A DNA stretch of 64,000 nt from UBA6224 sp963800205 (GCA_963800205.1 CAWCZQ010000005.1:124001-188000); one strand, 5' to 3'; counted from the stretch's first letter, positions 25,748 through 35,211 are shown. A program made the numbers and translations. The notes: a model not told the origin generated them from the sequence alone.

Positions 25748-28700
25748 TTATTTGATTTTTACATTACCGGTTCCAACCAGAGATTCCAGTTGTTGCAATA
25801 CGGCTGCATCGTCTTTTACCTTGTTTGGCAGCCGAATAATTTGCTTCGTACTGTCCGGTCCGAGCACTAACACCACCTCCGTATCCCCGAGTTGGTTATC
25901 GATTGCCTGTTTTAGTGACAACAATAAGTCATGGTCTTCTGAGTTAGCGAGTCGTATATAGAGCCGCTTGGTATCTGCCACCGTTGGTGCTTCGGTTATT
26001 TGAGCCACGACTTTTTTCTTGGCGGACGGTACTTTTACTTTTTTACCGGTTCCCTGATATGCCTGTGCCTGCTCTACGGTAATTTCTCGGGCATCATCGA
26101 CTAATATCTTCAACTCTGTTCCAAGATTGCCCTCTCTATCCTTGGCACTCACCTTGCCCCGCACCAGTACAACGCGATCGCGAACCCAGAGTCCCATTGT
26201 TTGTTGATACGCCCCAGGGAACAATATCACCTCAATGTCGCTGGTTTTGTCCTCTAGTTTTACGAAGGCCATTTTTTGGCCGTTTTTGGTTGTGATCTCT
26301 CGAACGTCCAATAGACTGCCACCGATTACTACCGCTTTGCCGTCGTGTTCGGGCAAAAGGGCGCTAAGCGGCACGGTTTTTTCCTCAAGATAGGTCGTAA
26401 AGAGATCGAGCGGGTGCTGGCTCAGGTACAAACCAAGCAGTTCACGCTCCCACAGCAGTTGTTCCCGGTCGTCATACTTGATAGCCGGCTGCTCGAGTGT
26501 CAATTGAGCTTTAAGTGAACTGTCGTCGGTGAGGTTACCGAATAGATCGGTCTGGCCACTACCAGCTTGGCGTTGCAACCGCTGAGCGAATGCTAGCATC
26601 GTATCCAGATTGTGCAGTAGAGTGGACCGATCACCAAAAGCATCGAAAGCACCAGCCTTAATCAGGCTTTCCATAGCTTTACGATTGACAATACGCACAT
26701 TGACAGAGCTCAAAAAAGATTCCAATGATTCAAATCGGCCACCTACCTCACGTGCACGCAAGATCTCTTCGACAGCACCAGTCCCGACATTTTTTATCGC
26801 ACTCATACCAAAACGGATTTGTCCGGTTTCCGGCACCACAGCGAACTCGACAAATGATTCATTGACATCAGGCGCCAGTACCTTTATCCCCATTTTTTGA
26901 CATTCGGTTATCTCGATAGCCAACCGATCGGTATCGTCAAAATCGCTCGTCATGAGCGCGGCCATGAAAGCCGATGGGTAGTGAGCTTTCAAATAGGCGG
27001 TTTGGTACGAAATAAGTCCATAGCAAGCTGAGTGAGACTTGTTAAAACAGTAGTCGGCAAACCCGAGTAAATCTTTCCAAAACTTTTCGATAACTGGTCG
27101 CGGGACGCCGTTATTGACAGCACCATCCTCAAACTTAACCTGCATTTTGTTCATGACATCGACTTTTTTCTTACCGATAGCTTTTCGCAACGTATCAGCT
27201 TCGCCGCCGCTAAAGCCACAAACGTCTCGAGAAATCTGCATCACCTGCTCTTGATACACCAACACCCCAAAGGTGGTGCCCAGCGCATTCTCCATCAAAG
27301 GGTGGGCGTAGGTGACGGCCTCTAAGCCATTCTTACGCTTAATAAAACTATCGGTTAGTCCGGCAGAGAGCGGACCGGGTCGATACAGTGCACCCATGGC
27401 GATAACATCATCAAATTCAGTAGCTTTAAGTTCCCGGAGGTAGCGTTTCATACCGCTCGATTCAAACTGGAAGACTCCCGTCGTATCGCCCCGCTGTAAC
27501 AATTTAAAAGTCTTCTCATCGTCCAATGGAATGGTGTTGATGTCCAGTTCTTTGCCGTAGACGCGGCGGATGATTCGGAGCGTATTCTTAATAATCGTTA
27601 AGTTAGACAAACCTAAGAAGTCCATCTTGAGCAATCCTAGTTCCTCAATAGGGTCTTTGGGATACTGCGTCGACACGACTCCCTTTTGCGCCATTTCAAG
27701 TGGCGCAAACTTCACAATGTCGTCGGGAGCAATCACCACCCCCGCCGCATGGACCCCATGACTTCTTACCGTACCCTCGAGCACCAATGCTTGGTCAAAT
27801 ACCGTTTTGGCGGTTTCGTTTTCTTCGTACTCGCGCTTGAGTTCTGGGTCTTTCTCAATAGAGACTTTTAGTGGTATGTGCCGCCCCTGGACTGGCGCCG
27901 GAATCATCTTGGCAAGTCGGTCGGCTTCGGCGTAGGGCACCTGAAGGACCCGAGAGACATCTCGCACAGCGTTGCGTGCAAACATACGTCCAAACGTCAC
28001 GATATTAGCGACCCTTTCCTGGCCGTACTTATCAGCACAATACTGAATCACCTCATCGCGGCGTGTATCCTGAATATCAATATCGACATCAGGCATACTG
28101 ATGCGGTCGGGGTTTAGAAAACGTTCAAACAGCAGATCATATTTGAGTGGATCTAGTTCGGTAATCTTGAGCGCGTAGGAGATAATCGAGCCGGCCGCAC
28201 TCCCGCGACCCGGTCCGAACACTATACCGCGGTCTTTCCCCCAATTAATAAAGTCCTGAATGATCAAGAAGTAACCGTTGAAGCCCATCGATTCAATTAC
28301 GCCCAGTTCGTATTCTGCCCTGTCGATGACCGGTTGCGGCACGTGGACCTTGGCCTCGTCTTTGGTTAATTTTTCCGAGGCTTCTTCGGTAAGGTCGCCA
28401 TAACGCCATGACAGCCCTCGGTAAACCAACGTATCGAGATATGACTTTTCGGTCTCCCCTTTTGGAACGGTGAACTTAGGTATGAGTATTTTTCCAAGCT
28501 CAATTTCGAGATTACAGCGCTCGGCTATTTCTCCAGTGGTTCGGATAACTTCTGGATTGTCCTTACCCCAGCGATCGATCAATTCTTGGGGTTCAACAAC
28601 ATGGAGAGGGTAATCTTTTAACGACATCCGCTTTTCGTCACTCAAAAACGATCCAGTGCCAACACAAAGTAGAATTTCATGGGCATCTTGGTCTTCATGT

Positions 28701-29374
28701 TTGAGATAGTGAGCATCGCAGGTCAGCGCTACCTTAATATCCAGTTCCTTACCGAGCTGCAGGACTTGCTCGTTGATGCTCTGCTGCTCTTCGCTATGCA
28801 AAGGATTGTCGGGGTGGCCATGGTCCTGAATTTCTAGATAGTAACGATCGCCAAATACACCTTTGTACCACTGAGCTATTTCTTTAGCCTGTTGGTACTG
28901 CCCCTGACGAAGTGCATCGCCGACTTCACCACCCATACAGGCACTGAGACAAATAATGCCTTCGCCATACTGCTCTAACAAATCATGGTCGATACGCGGA
29001 TAGTAATAGTACCCGTCGAGATTCGCGATGGTGCTCAACTGCATCAAGTTTTGATAGCCAGTATGGTTCATGGCCAGCAATATAAGGTGATAACGATTTT
29101 TATCTTTCTGGGGATCTTTATCAGTATGCTTGCGAGCGGCGACGTACGTTTCTATACCAATAATAGGCTTCACGTCTTGTGCGGTGGCTTCTTTGTAGAA
29201 TTCAATGGCGCCGCTCAGCGTGCCATGATCAGTCATAGCCACCGACTGCATACCAGTTTCTTTGACAAACTCAATTAAGTCGGGGACTCGGGTGAGTCCG
29301 TCGAGCAAACTATATTGCGTGTGATTGTGGAGATGCACGTAGTCTCGTGCCGATAACGTTTTATCTTTCGCCAC
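25748..29374 (-). CDS. dnaE: DNA polymerase III alpha subunit DnaE
   Basis: A 1208-residue replicative polymerase. The PHP domain comes first (HLHNHTQYSLLDGLTRV at 14-30), then the palm with PDVDIDIQDTRRDEVIQYC carrying the catalytic aspartates, fingers with helix-hairpin-helix, a beta-binding region and an OB fold (about 990-1080, AVVIGGSLLDVREITTKNG). It is the DnaE1 type without built-in exonuclease, unlike PolC. Start is GTG, preceded by AAGGTAAGGG. Its -10 (29405-29410) touches a large hairpin. Length is normal. Confidence 0.98.
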   Translation of the reverse strand: MAKDKTLSARDYVHLHNHTQYSLLDGLTRVPDLIEFVKETGMQSVAMTDHGTLSGAIEFYKEATAQDVKPIIGIETYVAARKHTDKDPQKDKNRYHLILLAMNHTGYQNLMQLSTIANLDGYYYYPRIDHDLLEQYGEGIICLSACMGGEVGDALRQGQYQQAKEIAQWYKGVFGDRYYLEIQDHGHPDNPLHSEEQQSINEQVLQLGKELDIKVALTCDAHYLKHEDQDAHEILLCVGTGSFLSDEKRMSLKDYPLHVVEPQELIDRWGKDNPEVIRTTGEIAERCNLEIELGKILIPKFTVPKGETEKSYLDTLVYRGLSWRYGDLTEEASEKLTKDEAKVHVPQPVIDRAEYELGVIESMGFNGYFLIIQDFINWGKDRGIVFGPGRGSAAGSIISYALKITELDPLKYDLLFERFLNPDRISMPDVDIDIQDTRRDEVIQYCADKYGQERVANIVTFGRMFARNAVRDVSRVLQVPYAEADRLAKMIPAPVQGRHIPLKVSIEKDPELKREYEENETAKTVFDQALVLEGTVRSHGVHAAGVVIAPDDIVKFAPLEMAQKGVVSTQYPKDPIEELGLLKMDFLGLSNLTIIKNTLRIIRRVYGKELDINTIPLDDEKTFKLLQRGDTTGVFQFESSGMKRYLRELKATEFDDVIAMGALYRPGPLSAGLTDSFIKRKNGLEAVTYAHPLMENALGTTFGVLVYQEQVMQISRDVCGFSGGEADTLRKAIGKKKVDVMNKMQVKFEDGAVNNGVPRPVIEKFWKDLLGFADYCFNKSHSACYGLISYQTAYLKAHYPSAFMAALMTSDFDDTDRLAIEITECQKMGIKVLAPDVNESFVEFAVVPETGQIRFGMSAIKNVGTGAVEEILRAREVGGRFESLESFLSSVNVRIVNRKAMESLIKAGAFDAFGDRSTLLHNLDTMLAFAQRLQRQAGSGQTDLFGNLTDDSSLKAQLTLEQPAIKYDDREQLLWERELLGLYLSQHPLDLFTTYLEEKTVPLSALLPEHDGKAVVIGGSLLDVREITTKNGQKMAFVKLEDKTSDIEVILFPGAYQQTMGLWVRDRVVLVRGKVSAKDREGNLGTELKILVDDAREITVEQAQAYQGTGKKVKVPSAKKKVVAQITEAPTVADTKRLYIRLANSEDHDLLLSLKQAIDNQLGDTEVVLVLGPDSTKQIIRLPNKVKDDAAVLQQLESLVGTGNVKIK

Positions 29375-29404
29375 GCGTCGTTACCCTTACCTTACGTTAG
29401 TCTT

Positions 29405-29443
29405 ATTATACGATAAAACGCCCTGTTTACGGGCGTTTTATCG
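29405..29443 (-). terminator. Terminator of the YtxH-like gene abutting the dnaE -10 box
   Basis: A perfect 13-bp stem (CGATAAAACGCCC and its complement, 29411-29443) with a 7-base loop follows the YtxH-like gene. The consensus TATAAT of dnaE (29405-29410) starts at the next base, so the hairpin fills the place where the dnaE -35 should be. Confidence 0.85.
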
Positions 29444-29463
29444 TTGTTAAATCGTGCTATTGC

Positions 29464-29877
29464 TTATTTTTGCAGGTATTTTCGTACGTGTTCAATGGCC
29501 TTATTTGCTTCGGAGATGGCCTTGTTCAATTCTTTGTCCTCAGCATCACCTTTTCGCAGCGCTTTTAGAAGTTCGCTGGCCTTGTCTTTGGAAACTTTAG
29601 CTTTATCGACCAAGTCGGTTAGTTCAGTTGTTGTTTTGCCACTGAGATTACTGCTTTTTTCCTTTACATCTGCCATCAGCCCATCTAGCTCATCATGGAG
29701 TTTCTTTATCTCTTTTTCGGCTTCGGTTACGCCTTTTTTTGCAGTTTGTTGGAGATCATCACGGGTTTGTTTACCGCTTTTTGGGGCGGTCAAAATACCG
29801 GCGAGATAGCCGGCAATTGCGGCAACGCCAGCGCCAATAGCATATTTCTTAACATCGTTTGATTCTTTTTTTCTCAT
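29464..29877 (-). CDS. YtxH-like membrane-anchored helical protein
   Basis: A 137-residue protein with an N-terminal transmembrane segment (about 11-30, AIGAGVAAIAGYLAGIL), the TAPKSGKQTR motif that marks the YtxH family, and about 100 residues of charged helix. YtxH proteins are envelope-stress linked in Bacillus but their function is not settled. It follows a DUF948-like gene by nine bases, a pairing also seen in Firmicutes, so the two are probably one operon. Confidence 0.85.
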   Translation of the reverse strand: MRKKESNDVKKYAIGAGVAAIAGYLAGILTAPKSGKQTRDDLQQTAKKGVTEAEKEIKKLHDELDGLMADVKEKSSNLSGKTTTELTDLVDKAKVSKDKASELLKALRKGDAEDKELNKAISEANKAIEHVRKYLQK

Positions 29878-29886
29878 ACCAGCCTC

Positions 29887-30144
29887 CTATTTCTTGTGCT
29901 TAGTTTTATTGACGAGTTCTACAATGTTTTTAAGCAATTTGAGGGCTGCCAGTGGACCGCCGACATTTTTAAAAGAATCGGCAACTGCTTCAGCGGAGTC
30001 GATGACTTCCTCTGCTTTCACGACGACATGCTTAATGCTCTTGAGGAGCTTGATGAGCATCACGCCCGCGACGACGGCGACAACCAGAAAGAGGACGAGG
30101 AATGATGAGGTAATAATGACGAGTATTGATTCTGCTGTATTCAT
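29887..30144 (-). CDS. Small DUF948-like membrane protein
   Basis: An 85-residue protein with one long N-terminal transmembrane helix (about 5-32) and an amphipathic tail with HVVVKAEEVIDSAEAVADSF, resembling DUF948 proteins. It precedes the YtxH-like gene. The consensus TATAAT seven bases before the ATG predicts a leaderless mRNA. Function is unknown; a shared membrane role with its partner is inferred. Confidence 0.75.
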   Translation of the reverse strand: MNTAESILVIITSSFLVLFLVVAVVAGVMLIKLLKSIKHVVVKAEEVIDSAEAVADSFKNVGGPLAALKLLKNIVELVNKTKHKK

Positions 30145-30151
30145 AGCAACG

Positions 30152-30157
30152 ATTATA
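30152..30157 (-). promoter_or_regulatory. -10 box of a leaderless-type promoter
   Basis: A perfect TATAAT on the reverse strand ends seven bases before the ATG at 30144. Confidence 0.7.
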
Positions 30158-30171
30158 GACTCGTCGCGCCG

Positions 30172-31056
30172 CTATAACAACTTTTTGCGCAAATACGCAA
30201 GTAGCTCGGGAGCTAAGTCCTCATGCTCGAGGGCAAAATCAAAGACTGTTTTGAGGTATTCAAGCTTATTGCCGGTGTCATAGTAAGTACCGTTTTTGAT
30301 TTCCAGAGCGTACACTGACTTACCGTCGTCGACCATTCGTTGCAATGATGGCTGATGAATAAACTCTTGTCCTGACTTTAGCGTTTCGCGAGCTTTGTGC
30401 AAGTAGCTGAATATGTCGGGCGTAAAGATATACCCACTGACACTCGCCAAGTCGCTCGGCGCACGTTGTTTACCGGGTTTTTCTATAATAGAACTCAGAC
30501 GTAGCAAACCGTCTTTAATCGGTTCTCCGGCCACAATACCGTAACGGTTAAAGTCTTCTTCGCGGTGCACCCGAATACAGGCAAGCACGCTCGAACCGGT
30601 TTCTTCGTACGTTTGTATCATCTGTTTGAATCGAGAGGGGTTGGCTACTACGAAGTCGTCAGCGAAAGTATATATAAAAGGTTCATTACCTATAAGATGT
30701 TCGGCATTGAGTATAGGCGTCGCATTGCCGTAGGGACCTTTTTGTCTGATGTAGGCGAAATTGGCCAAATTGGATACCTTTTGGACTTCTTCCAACCGAT
30801 CGAGTTTGCCGCCATCAATAAGATTTTGACGTAAATCTCCACTAATATCATCAAAGTGATCCTCGATTGACCGTTTGTGATAGCCAGTGACAATGACGAT
30901 ATCTTGGATGCCAGCCTCGACCAGTTCCTCGACTATGTACTGAATAATAGGCTTATCGACGAGCGGTAACATTTCTTTGGGCATGGCCTTCGTTTGCGGC
31001 AAGAACCTCGTCCCAAAACCAGCGGCTGCAATAACAGCTTTAGTGACTTTCTTCAT
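30172..31056 (-). CDS. galU: UTP-glucose-1-phosphate uridylyltransferase
   Basis: A 294-residue nucleotidyltransferase making UDP-glucose from UTP and glucose-1-phosphate for cell-surface glycans. The signature AAGFGTRFLPQTKAMPKEMLP (about 8-28) contains the catalytic nucleotide loop, with TFADDFV as the metal-binding Asp and IIEKP further on. I start at ATG 31056, where AAGGTGG is a ribosome site and the family N terminus begins; a longer frame exists but runs inside the NUDIX gene. The start overlaps the NUDIX gene by 17 bases. It is last in the gatC-gatA-gatB-nudix-galU string. Confidence 0.95.
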   Translation of the reverse strand: MKKVTKAVIAAAGFGTRFLPQTKAMPKEMLPLVDKPIIQYIVEELVEAGIQDIVIVTGYHKRSIEDHFDDISGDLRQNLIDGGKLDRLEEVQKVSNLANFAYIRQKGPYGNATPILNAEHLIGNEPFIYTFADDFVVANPSRFKQMIQTYEETGSSVLACIRVHREEDFNRYGIVAGEPIKDGLLRLSSIIEKPGKQRAPSDLASVSGYIFTPDIFSYLHKARETLKSGQEFIHQPSLQRMVDDGKSVYALEIKNGTYYDTGNKLEYLKTVFDFALEHEDLAPELLAYLRKKLL

Positions 31057-31615
31057 TACCACCTTGCTCTTGTTCTTTTTCTTGGCGCATAAAATCAAGT
31101 GCCATATACACAGCATTCGCGTCACTAATCTTGGCATTTTTCGCACTATGGACCATTTCGGAAAGGCTCAACAAAGCTATTTCGACAAATTCAGTAGCAT
31201 CTAGTTCTTGCTCGGCTGCCACATAACAATTCTTAGCCAAAAAGTAATGTTCTATGCCATTACTGTATGCATCTCTGCATACTTTTCCCAAGAATTGGAG
31301 TGGCTCATCCGTAACATAGCCCGTCTCTTCTTTTAGCTCGCGTGCCGCACACACGGCCGGATCTTCACCTTCATCTAAAAAACCACCAGGTAATTCATCA
31401 AGGACTGCTTCAGGACCAGGTCGGTATTGACGTGCAACCACTACTTTTTCTTCTTTGGTTAGTGCGACTACGGCAACTCCACTCATCCCTGGTTTATACC
31501 ATGTAGTGTATTCTTCGATGGCATCATTAGGCTGCTGGAATGTTTTTATTGTCGCCTTTTTGAAGCCTACCTTCACTACTGTTTCTGACAATTTTTTCCA
31601 TTCAAGATGAGACAT
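31040..31615 (-). CDS. NUDIX hydrolase, ADP-ribose pyrophosphatase-like
   Basis: A 191-residue enzyme with an intact Nudix box (GGFLDEGEDPAVCAARELKEETGY, GX5EX7REUXEEXGU) near residues 74-96, preceded by VVVARQYRPGPEAVLDELPGG, the ADP-ribose-pyrophosphatase-type pattern. It would hydrolyse nucleoside diphosphate sugars. Its ATG directly follows the gatB TGA, so it is translated by coupling. Confidence 0.88.
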   Translation of the reverse strand: MSHLEWKKLSETVVKVGFKKATIKTFQQPNDAIEEYTTWYKPGMSGVAVVALTKEEKVVVARQYRPGPEAVLDELPGGFLDEGEDPAVCAARELKEETGYVTDEPLQFLGKVCRDAYSNGIEHYFLAKNCYVAAEQELDATEFVEIALLSLSEMVHSAKNAKISDANAVYMALDFMRQEKEQEQGGNEESH

Positions 31616-33058
31616 TCATATACCAAGCTGTTTTTTGATTAATTGCTGCGCTAGTGCCGGATTGGCTTTGCCTTGGCTAGCTTTCATGACCTGTCCTACT
31701 AAAAAGCCGATTGCCTTCATCTCTCCATTTCGGACATCATTCGCGGCCTTTTCATTCTCGGCAAGCACAGTATCTACAATCGCAATAATCGCCGCTTCAT
31801 CGGACACCTGTAATAAGTTCTTTTGCTGCGCTATCTCCTCGGCGTCACCACCATTCGCAAGAAGCTCATCGAGCACAGTTTTGGCGGCGGTAGAACTCAG
31901 CTTGTTTTCCGACACAAGCTTTGATAGTTTAATGAGCTGGTCATCCGCTACGACAACATCTGTTTCAACCGTCTGATCATCTTCGGAAACTGGCCGCATC
32001 ATCCAAAATGCAACCCGCTTGGCATGTTCTGGACCAGCCTGCTCGAGGATACGCGAGACGAGTCGAGCGGTATCGGGCAATGCAATCAAATCCTCAACGA
32101 CCTTCGTGTCGATATCCAGGTCTGCAAACTTAGCGCGGAAATCATCAGGCAGCTCAGGCATATGTTGCTGTATATCGGCAATGTATGCTTCGGTGAGGAC
32201 GACCGGCGGCAAATCAGGGTCTGGCATGTACCGATAGTCGTGGGCTTCTTCTTTGCTGCGCTGGCTGAAAGTTTTTTGCTGGGCATCGTTCCACCCACGA
32301 GTTTCTTGTACGATTACCTCGCCGCGCTCGAGCACTTCTATTTGACGATTTACCTCATATTCAACGGCTTTTTCGACGCTACGGAAGCTATTTAAGTTCT
32401 TTGTCTCGGTTCTGGTGCCAAGCTCGGCCGTCTTACTAACACTGACATTAACGTCAAAGCGCATATTGCCATAGTACAAATTCGCTTCTGATACATCAGC
32501 GTACTTCATTCGCAGATATAGTTCGTGTGCGTAAGCCTTGGCTTCGGCGGCCGAATGCATATCTGGTTCGCTGACTATTTCGAGGAGCGGGGTGCCGGCG
32601 CGATTAAGATCAACCAAACTATAATCCGCGCCATCGGGATGCGTACTCTTGCCGGCATCGGCTTCGAGGTGCGCGCGGGTAATGCCCACGACCTTACGGT
32701 TTTCGCCAACTATACACTCGACGTGACCACCAAGAACGATTGGCTCATCAAACTGCGTAATCTGATAGCCCATAGGCAGGTCGGGATAAAAGTAGTGCTT
32801 GCGGTCAAACTTACTAAAGAGTTGAGGGGAGGTGCCGAGGGCAAAAGCTGCTTTACTAGCGAGCCGAACAGCTTCGCTATTCAAAACAGGCAATGCACCA
32901 GGCAGCCCAAAATCTATGTGATTTACCAGTGTGTTAGCCGGCGCTTCGCGGGCATCGTTATCGGCAGCAGAAAAGAGCTTACTCTTTGTCTTGAGTTGCA
33001 CATGACATTCAATACCAATCGTTACCGTATAGGCATCACGGATGTCGCTACTTATCAT
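31616..33058 (-). CDS. gatB: Asp-tRNA(Asn)/Glu-tRNA(Gln) amidotransferase subunit B
   Basis: A 480-residue subunit that phosphorylates the tRNA-bound Glu or Asp and transfers ammonia to it. The N-terminal signature GIECHVQLKTKSKLFSAADN (about 15-34), DLNRAGTPLLEIVSEPD (about 150) and RTETKNLNSFRSVEKA are classic GatB, with a YqeY-type tRNA-binding tail at the C terminus (MKAIGFLVGQVMKASQGKANP). Its ATG overlaps the TGA of the frameshifted gene upstream by four bases. Presence of the complex suggests that Gln-tRNA and/or Asn-tRNA are made indirectly. Confidence 0.97.
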   Translation of the reverse strand: MISSDIRDAYTVTIGIECHVQLKTKSKLFSAADNDAREAPANTLVNHIDFGLPGALPVLNSEAVRLASKAAFALGTSPQLFSKFDRKHYFYPDLPMGYQITQFDEPIVLGGHVECIVGENRKVVGITRAHLEADAGKSTHPDGADYSLVDLNRAGTPLLEIVSEPDMHSAAEAKAYAHELYLRMKYADVSEANLYYGNMRFDVNVSVSKTAELGTRTETKNLNSFRSVEKAVEYEVNRQIEVLERGEVIVQETRGWNDAQQKTFSQRSKEEAHDYRYMPDPDLPPVVLTEAYIADIQQHMPELPDDFRAKFADLDIDTKVVEDLIALPDTARLVSRILEQAGPEHAKRVAFWMMRPVSEDDQTVETDVVVADDQLIKLSKLVSENKLSSTAAKTVLDELLANGGDAEEIAQQKNLLQVSDEAAIIAIVDTVLAENEKAANDVRNGEMKAIGFLVGQVMKASQGKANPALAQQLIKKQLGI

Positions 33059-33484
33059 TTAAGCGCCCCCAGGTCGCGGAGCGCTTGGCGAAAACCGGTC
33101 AGAGCTCGCATGACCTCTTTTTTCTTGAGATTGGAGTACTCTTCGTGTACGAGCTTGTTTCTCAGCTTATGCCCGAACCACGACGCCGTCATTATCGCTT
33201 AACCGGCGCTGAGCAGCGACGAGTCGTTCCCCCATAGTTTTACCTTTGAAATTTGACTTTTTAAGCGCATCGTCGAGCACTTTGTCGGCGTTAATGACAG
33301 CGAGTGGCCAGGTATTCTCTTGCGTGCAGAGGCCCTGCACTTCCTTCCAACGATCAGAAAACCGGACGACATCTAACTTAGCGAATCGTTTGCGAGCGAC
33401 ATAACTCGCCACCCCTACCACGAGCAGGAGCGCACCAAGTGCTATCAGAAGAGACGTGGTATTAAATAATTCGGTTTGGTTCAT
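33055..33484 (-). pseudogene. Membrane-anchored protein between gatA and gatB, split by one extra base
   Basis: The first frame gives 105 residues: an N-terminal transmembrane helix (about 10-29), then a helical domain with WPLAVINADKVLDDAL and FKGKTMGERLVAAQRRLSDNDGV. After that the frame breaks. Dropping one base near 33181 continues it as WFGHKLRNKLVHEEYSN and ALRDLGALK, ending in a TGA that overlaps the gatB start. Whole product would be 142 residues. The LRNKLVHE piece resembles HEPN-type helices. It overlaps gatA by four bases, so it is coupled on both sides. Function is unknown; the break may be a sequence error. Confidence 0.75.
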
Positions 33485-34902
33485 GCAAGTATCTCCTCTG
33501 TCTGTTTTGCTAGTGCCAGTAATTGATGGTCGTGCTTTTGTGGGGCCATAATGTGCAGCCCAATCGGTAAGTCATCAACCGTGCCAGCCGGAATGCTTAT
33601 GGCCGGAACGCCGACAAGATTGGCGGCAACCGTCATGATATCAGACAAGTACATCTGCAATGGGTCGGATAGCTCTCCTATCTTAAAAGCTACGCCAGCC
33701 GCCGTCGGTCCAATTAAGAAGTCGACTTTTTCATATGCGTCGCTAAATTCGTTCATAAGCTTTGTCCGGACGGTTTGGGCTTTTTTGTAATACGCGTCGT
33801 AGTAGCCGCTACTAAGAACGTATGTGCCGATCATGATACGGCGCTTGGCTTCTTTGCCAAAGCCGTGTTCGCGCGTTTGTTCATAGCTTTGGGTTAGGTC
33901 CGTCGCGTCGGGGCTCGTGTAGCCGTAGCGCTGGCCGTCGTACCGACTCAAATTGCTGCTGACTTCGGCCGGACATAAGATGTAATACACCGCCAGTGCC
34001 AATGGTAGCGACGGCAGGCTGACTTCGACAAGTTCGGCACCAGCAGCTTCTAGCTTTGTAGTTGCTTGCTCTATCGCCGTTCGTACCGCTGGATCGAGAT
34101 TGTCAGCCATGTATTCTTTCACAATTCCAATTTTCTTCCCGGCGACGTCGAGGTCTAAGTTGGTGTAGCTTTCGGTATCGCGCGTAATGGTGGTGCTATC
34201 GAGCGAATCCTGACCTGCCATAACGTCAAGAACCAGCGCCGCATCGGCAACGGACCGAGTAATCGGACCGATGCAGTCGGTGCTGCTGGCCATTGCTACA
34301 ACCCCACTACGGCTCACCAACCCATAGGTGGGTTTGTAGCCAACGGCACCACAAAAACTAGCCGGTAAGCGTATAGAGCCGCCCGTGTCCGTACCAAGCG
34401 CAAACGGCGCCATAGCAAGGACGACAGCGGCCGCCGAACCACCCGAACTACCACCCGGTACCCGAGTAGGGTCATGGGGATTCTTGGTGGTAAAGAAGTC
34501 GGAATTTTCGGTCGACGAACCATGAGCAAACGCGTCGAGGTTGGCCTTGGCAACACAGATGGCACCCTCGGCCTCGAGTTTTTCTATGGCAGTCGATTGG
34601 TAGGGAGCAGTAAAGCCTTTGAGGATATTGCTGGCCGCGGTAGTATCAGCGCCAAACACCAAAAAATTATCCTTGGCAATAAACGGGACACCGGCCAGTC
34701 GGCCGCCAGATTTTCCTTCGGCTAGTTGCGTCTCTAGTTCAGTAGCCCGCTTGCGAGCCCGCTCTTCGGTGGTTGCAATAATAGCTTTAAATTCGGCTTT
34801 GTCGGCGATAGTCTGCAGAGCCTGCTCGACCAACTCTGATGGCCGCAGTTCTTGGCGATTTACTTTTGCTGCGATCTCTTCAATGGGTAGCCAGTCGCTC
34901 AT
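33481..34902 (-). CDS. gatA: Asp-tRNA(Asn)/Glu-tRNA(Gln) amidotransferase subunit A
   Basis: A 473-residue amidase-signature enzyme that releases ammonia from glutamine for GatB. The Ser-cisSer-Lys triad is visible as VPFIAKDNF (Lys, about 75) and PGGSSGGSAAAV with TDTGGSIRLPASFCG (the two Ser, about 145-175). I use ATG 34902, one base after the gatC stop; a TTG three codons earlier is also open. The organisation gatC-gatA-x-gatB with overlaps indicates one mRNA. Confidence 0.97.
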   Translation of the reverse strand: MSDWLPIEEIAAKVNRQELRPSELVEQALQTIADKAEFKAIIATTEERARKRATELETQLAEGKSGGRLAGVPFIAKDNFLVFGADTTAASNILKGFTAPYQSTAIEKLEAEGAICVAKANLDAFAHGSSTENSDFFTTKNPHDPTRVPGGSSGGSAAAVVLAMAPFALGTDTGGSIRLPASFCGAVGYKPTYGLVSRSGVVAMASSTDCIGPITRSVADAALVLDVMAGQDSLDSTTITRDTESYTNLDLDVAGKKIGIVKEYMADNLDPAVRTAIEQATTKLEAAGAELVEVSLPSLPLALAVYYILCPAEVSSNLSRYDGQRYGYTSPDATDLTQSYEQTREHGFGKEAKRRIMIGTYVLSSGYYDAYYKKAQTVRTKLMNEFSDAYEKVDFLIGPTAAGVAFKIGELSDPLQMYLSDIMTVAANLVGVPAISIPAGTVDDLPIGLHIMAPQKHDHQLLALAKQTEEILA

Positions 34903-34903
34903 G

Positions 34904-35197
34904 TTAGGCAATCATCCGCTTTACTTTAATGTGGTCGTTTTCTACATGGGGGACATTTGTAAGCAGTTCGTGCGGTTCGTAGCCATAACTAGCCACCACG
35001 TCGTCGCGCATAACGTTTTGTAGCCCGGTCACCTGATTCGTCGGCAACAGCCCATCTACATCAACCGCCTGTAGCTGCTCGACGTATTGTAGGATTTCAC
35101 TGAATTCTTTGGTAAACTCGTCTACTTCCTCGTCATTTAGGCTCAGTCGAGCCAATTTCGCCAATTTTAATACATCTGCACGAGTTATTTTTGTCAT
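34904..35197 (-). CDS. gatC: Asp-tRNA(Asn)/Glu-tRNA(Gln) amidotransferase subunit C
   Basis: A 97-residue belt subunit that stabilises the GatA-GatB pair. VLKLAKLARLSLNDEEVDEFTKEFSEILQYVEQLQAVD and the C-terminal MRDDVV are typical. It starts the amidotransferase operon. TATACT on the reverse strand (35206-35211) is eight bases before the ATG, so the operon mRNA is probably leaderless. Confidence 0.94.
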   Translation of the reverse strand: MTKITRADVLKLAKLARLSLNDEEVDEFTKEFSEILQYVEQLQAVDVDGLLPTNQVTGLQNVMRDDVVASYGYEPHELLTNVPHVENDHIKVKRMIA

Positions 35198-35205
35198 TGG
35201 TAATT

Positions 35206-35211
35206 AGTATA
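35206..35211 (-). promoter_or_regulatory. -10 box of the gat operon promoter, leaderless type
   Basis: TATACT, eight bases before the gatC ATG, no ribosome-binding site between. Confidence 0.6.

Noticed and set aside
33055..33192. A separate 45-residue gene starting at ATG 33192
   Set aside because: It could begin there, but it has no ribosome site and its sequence continues the preceding frame naturally once one base is skipped; I treat it as the end of that gene.
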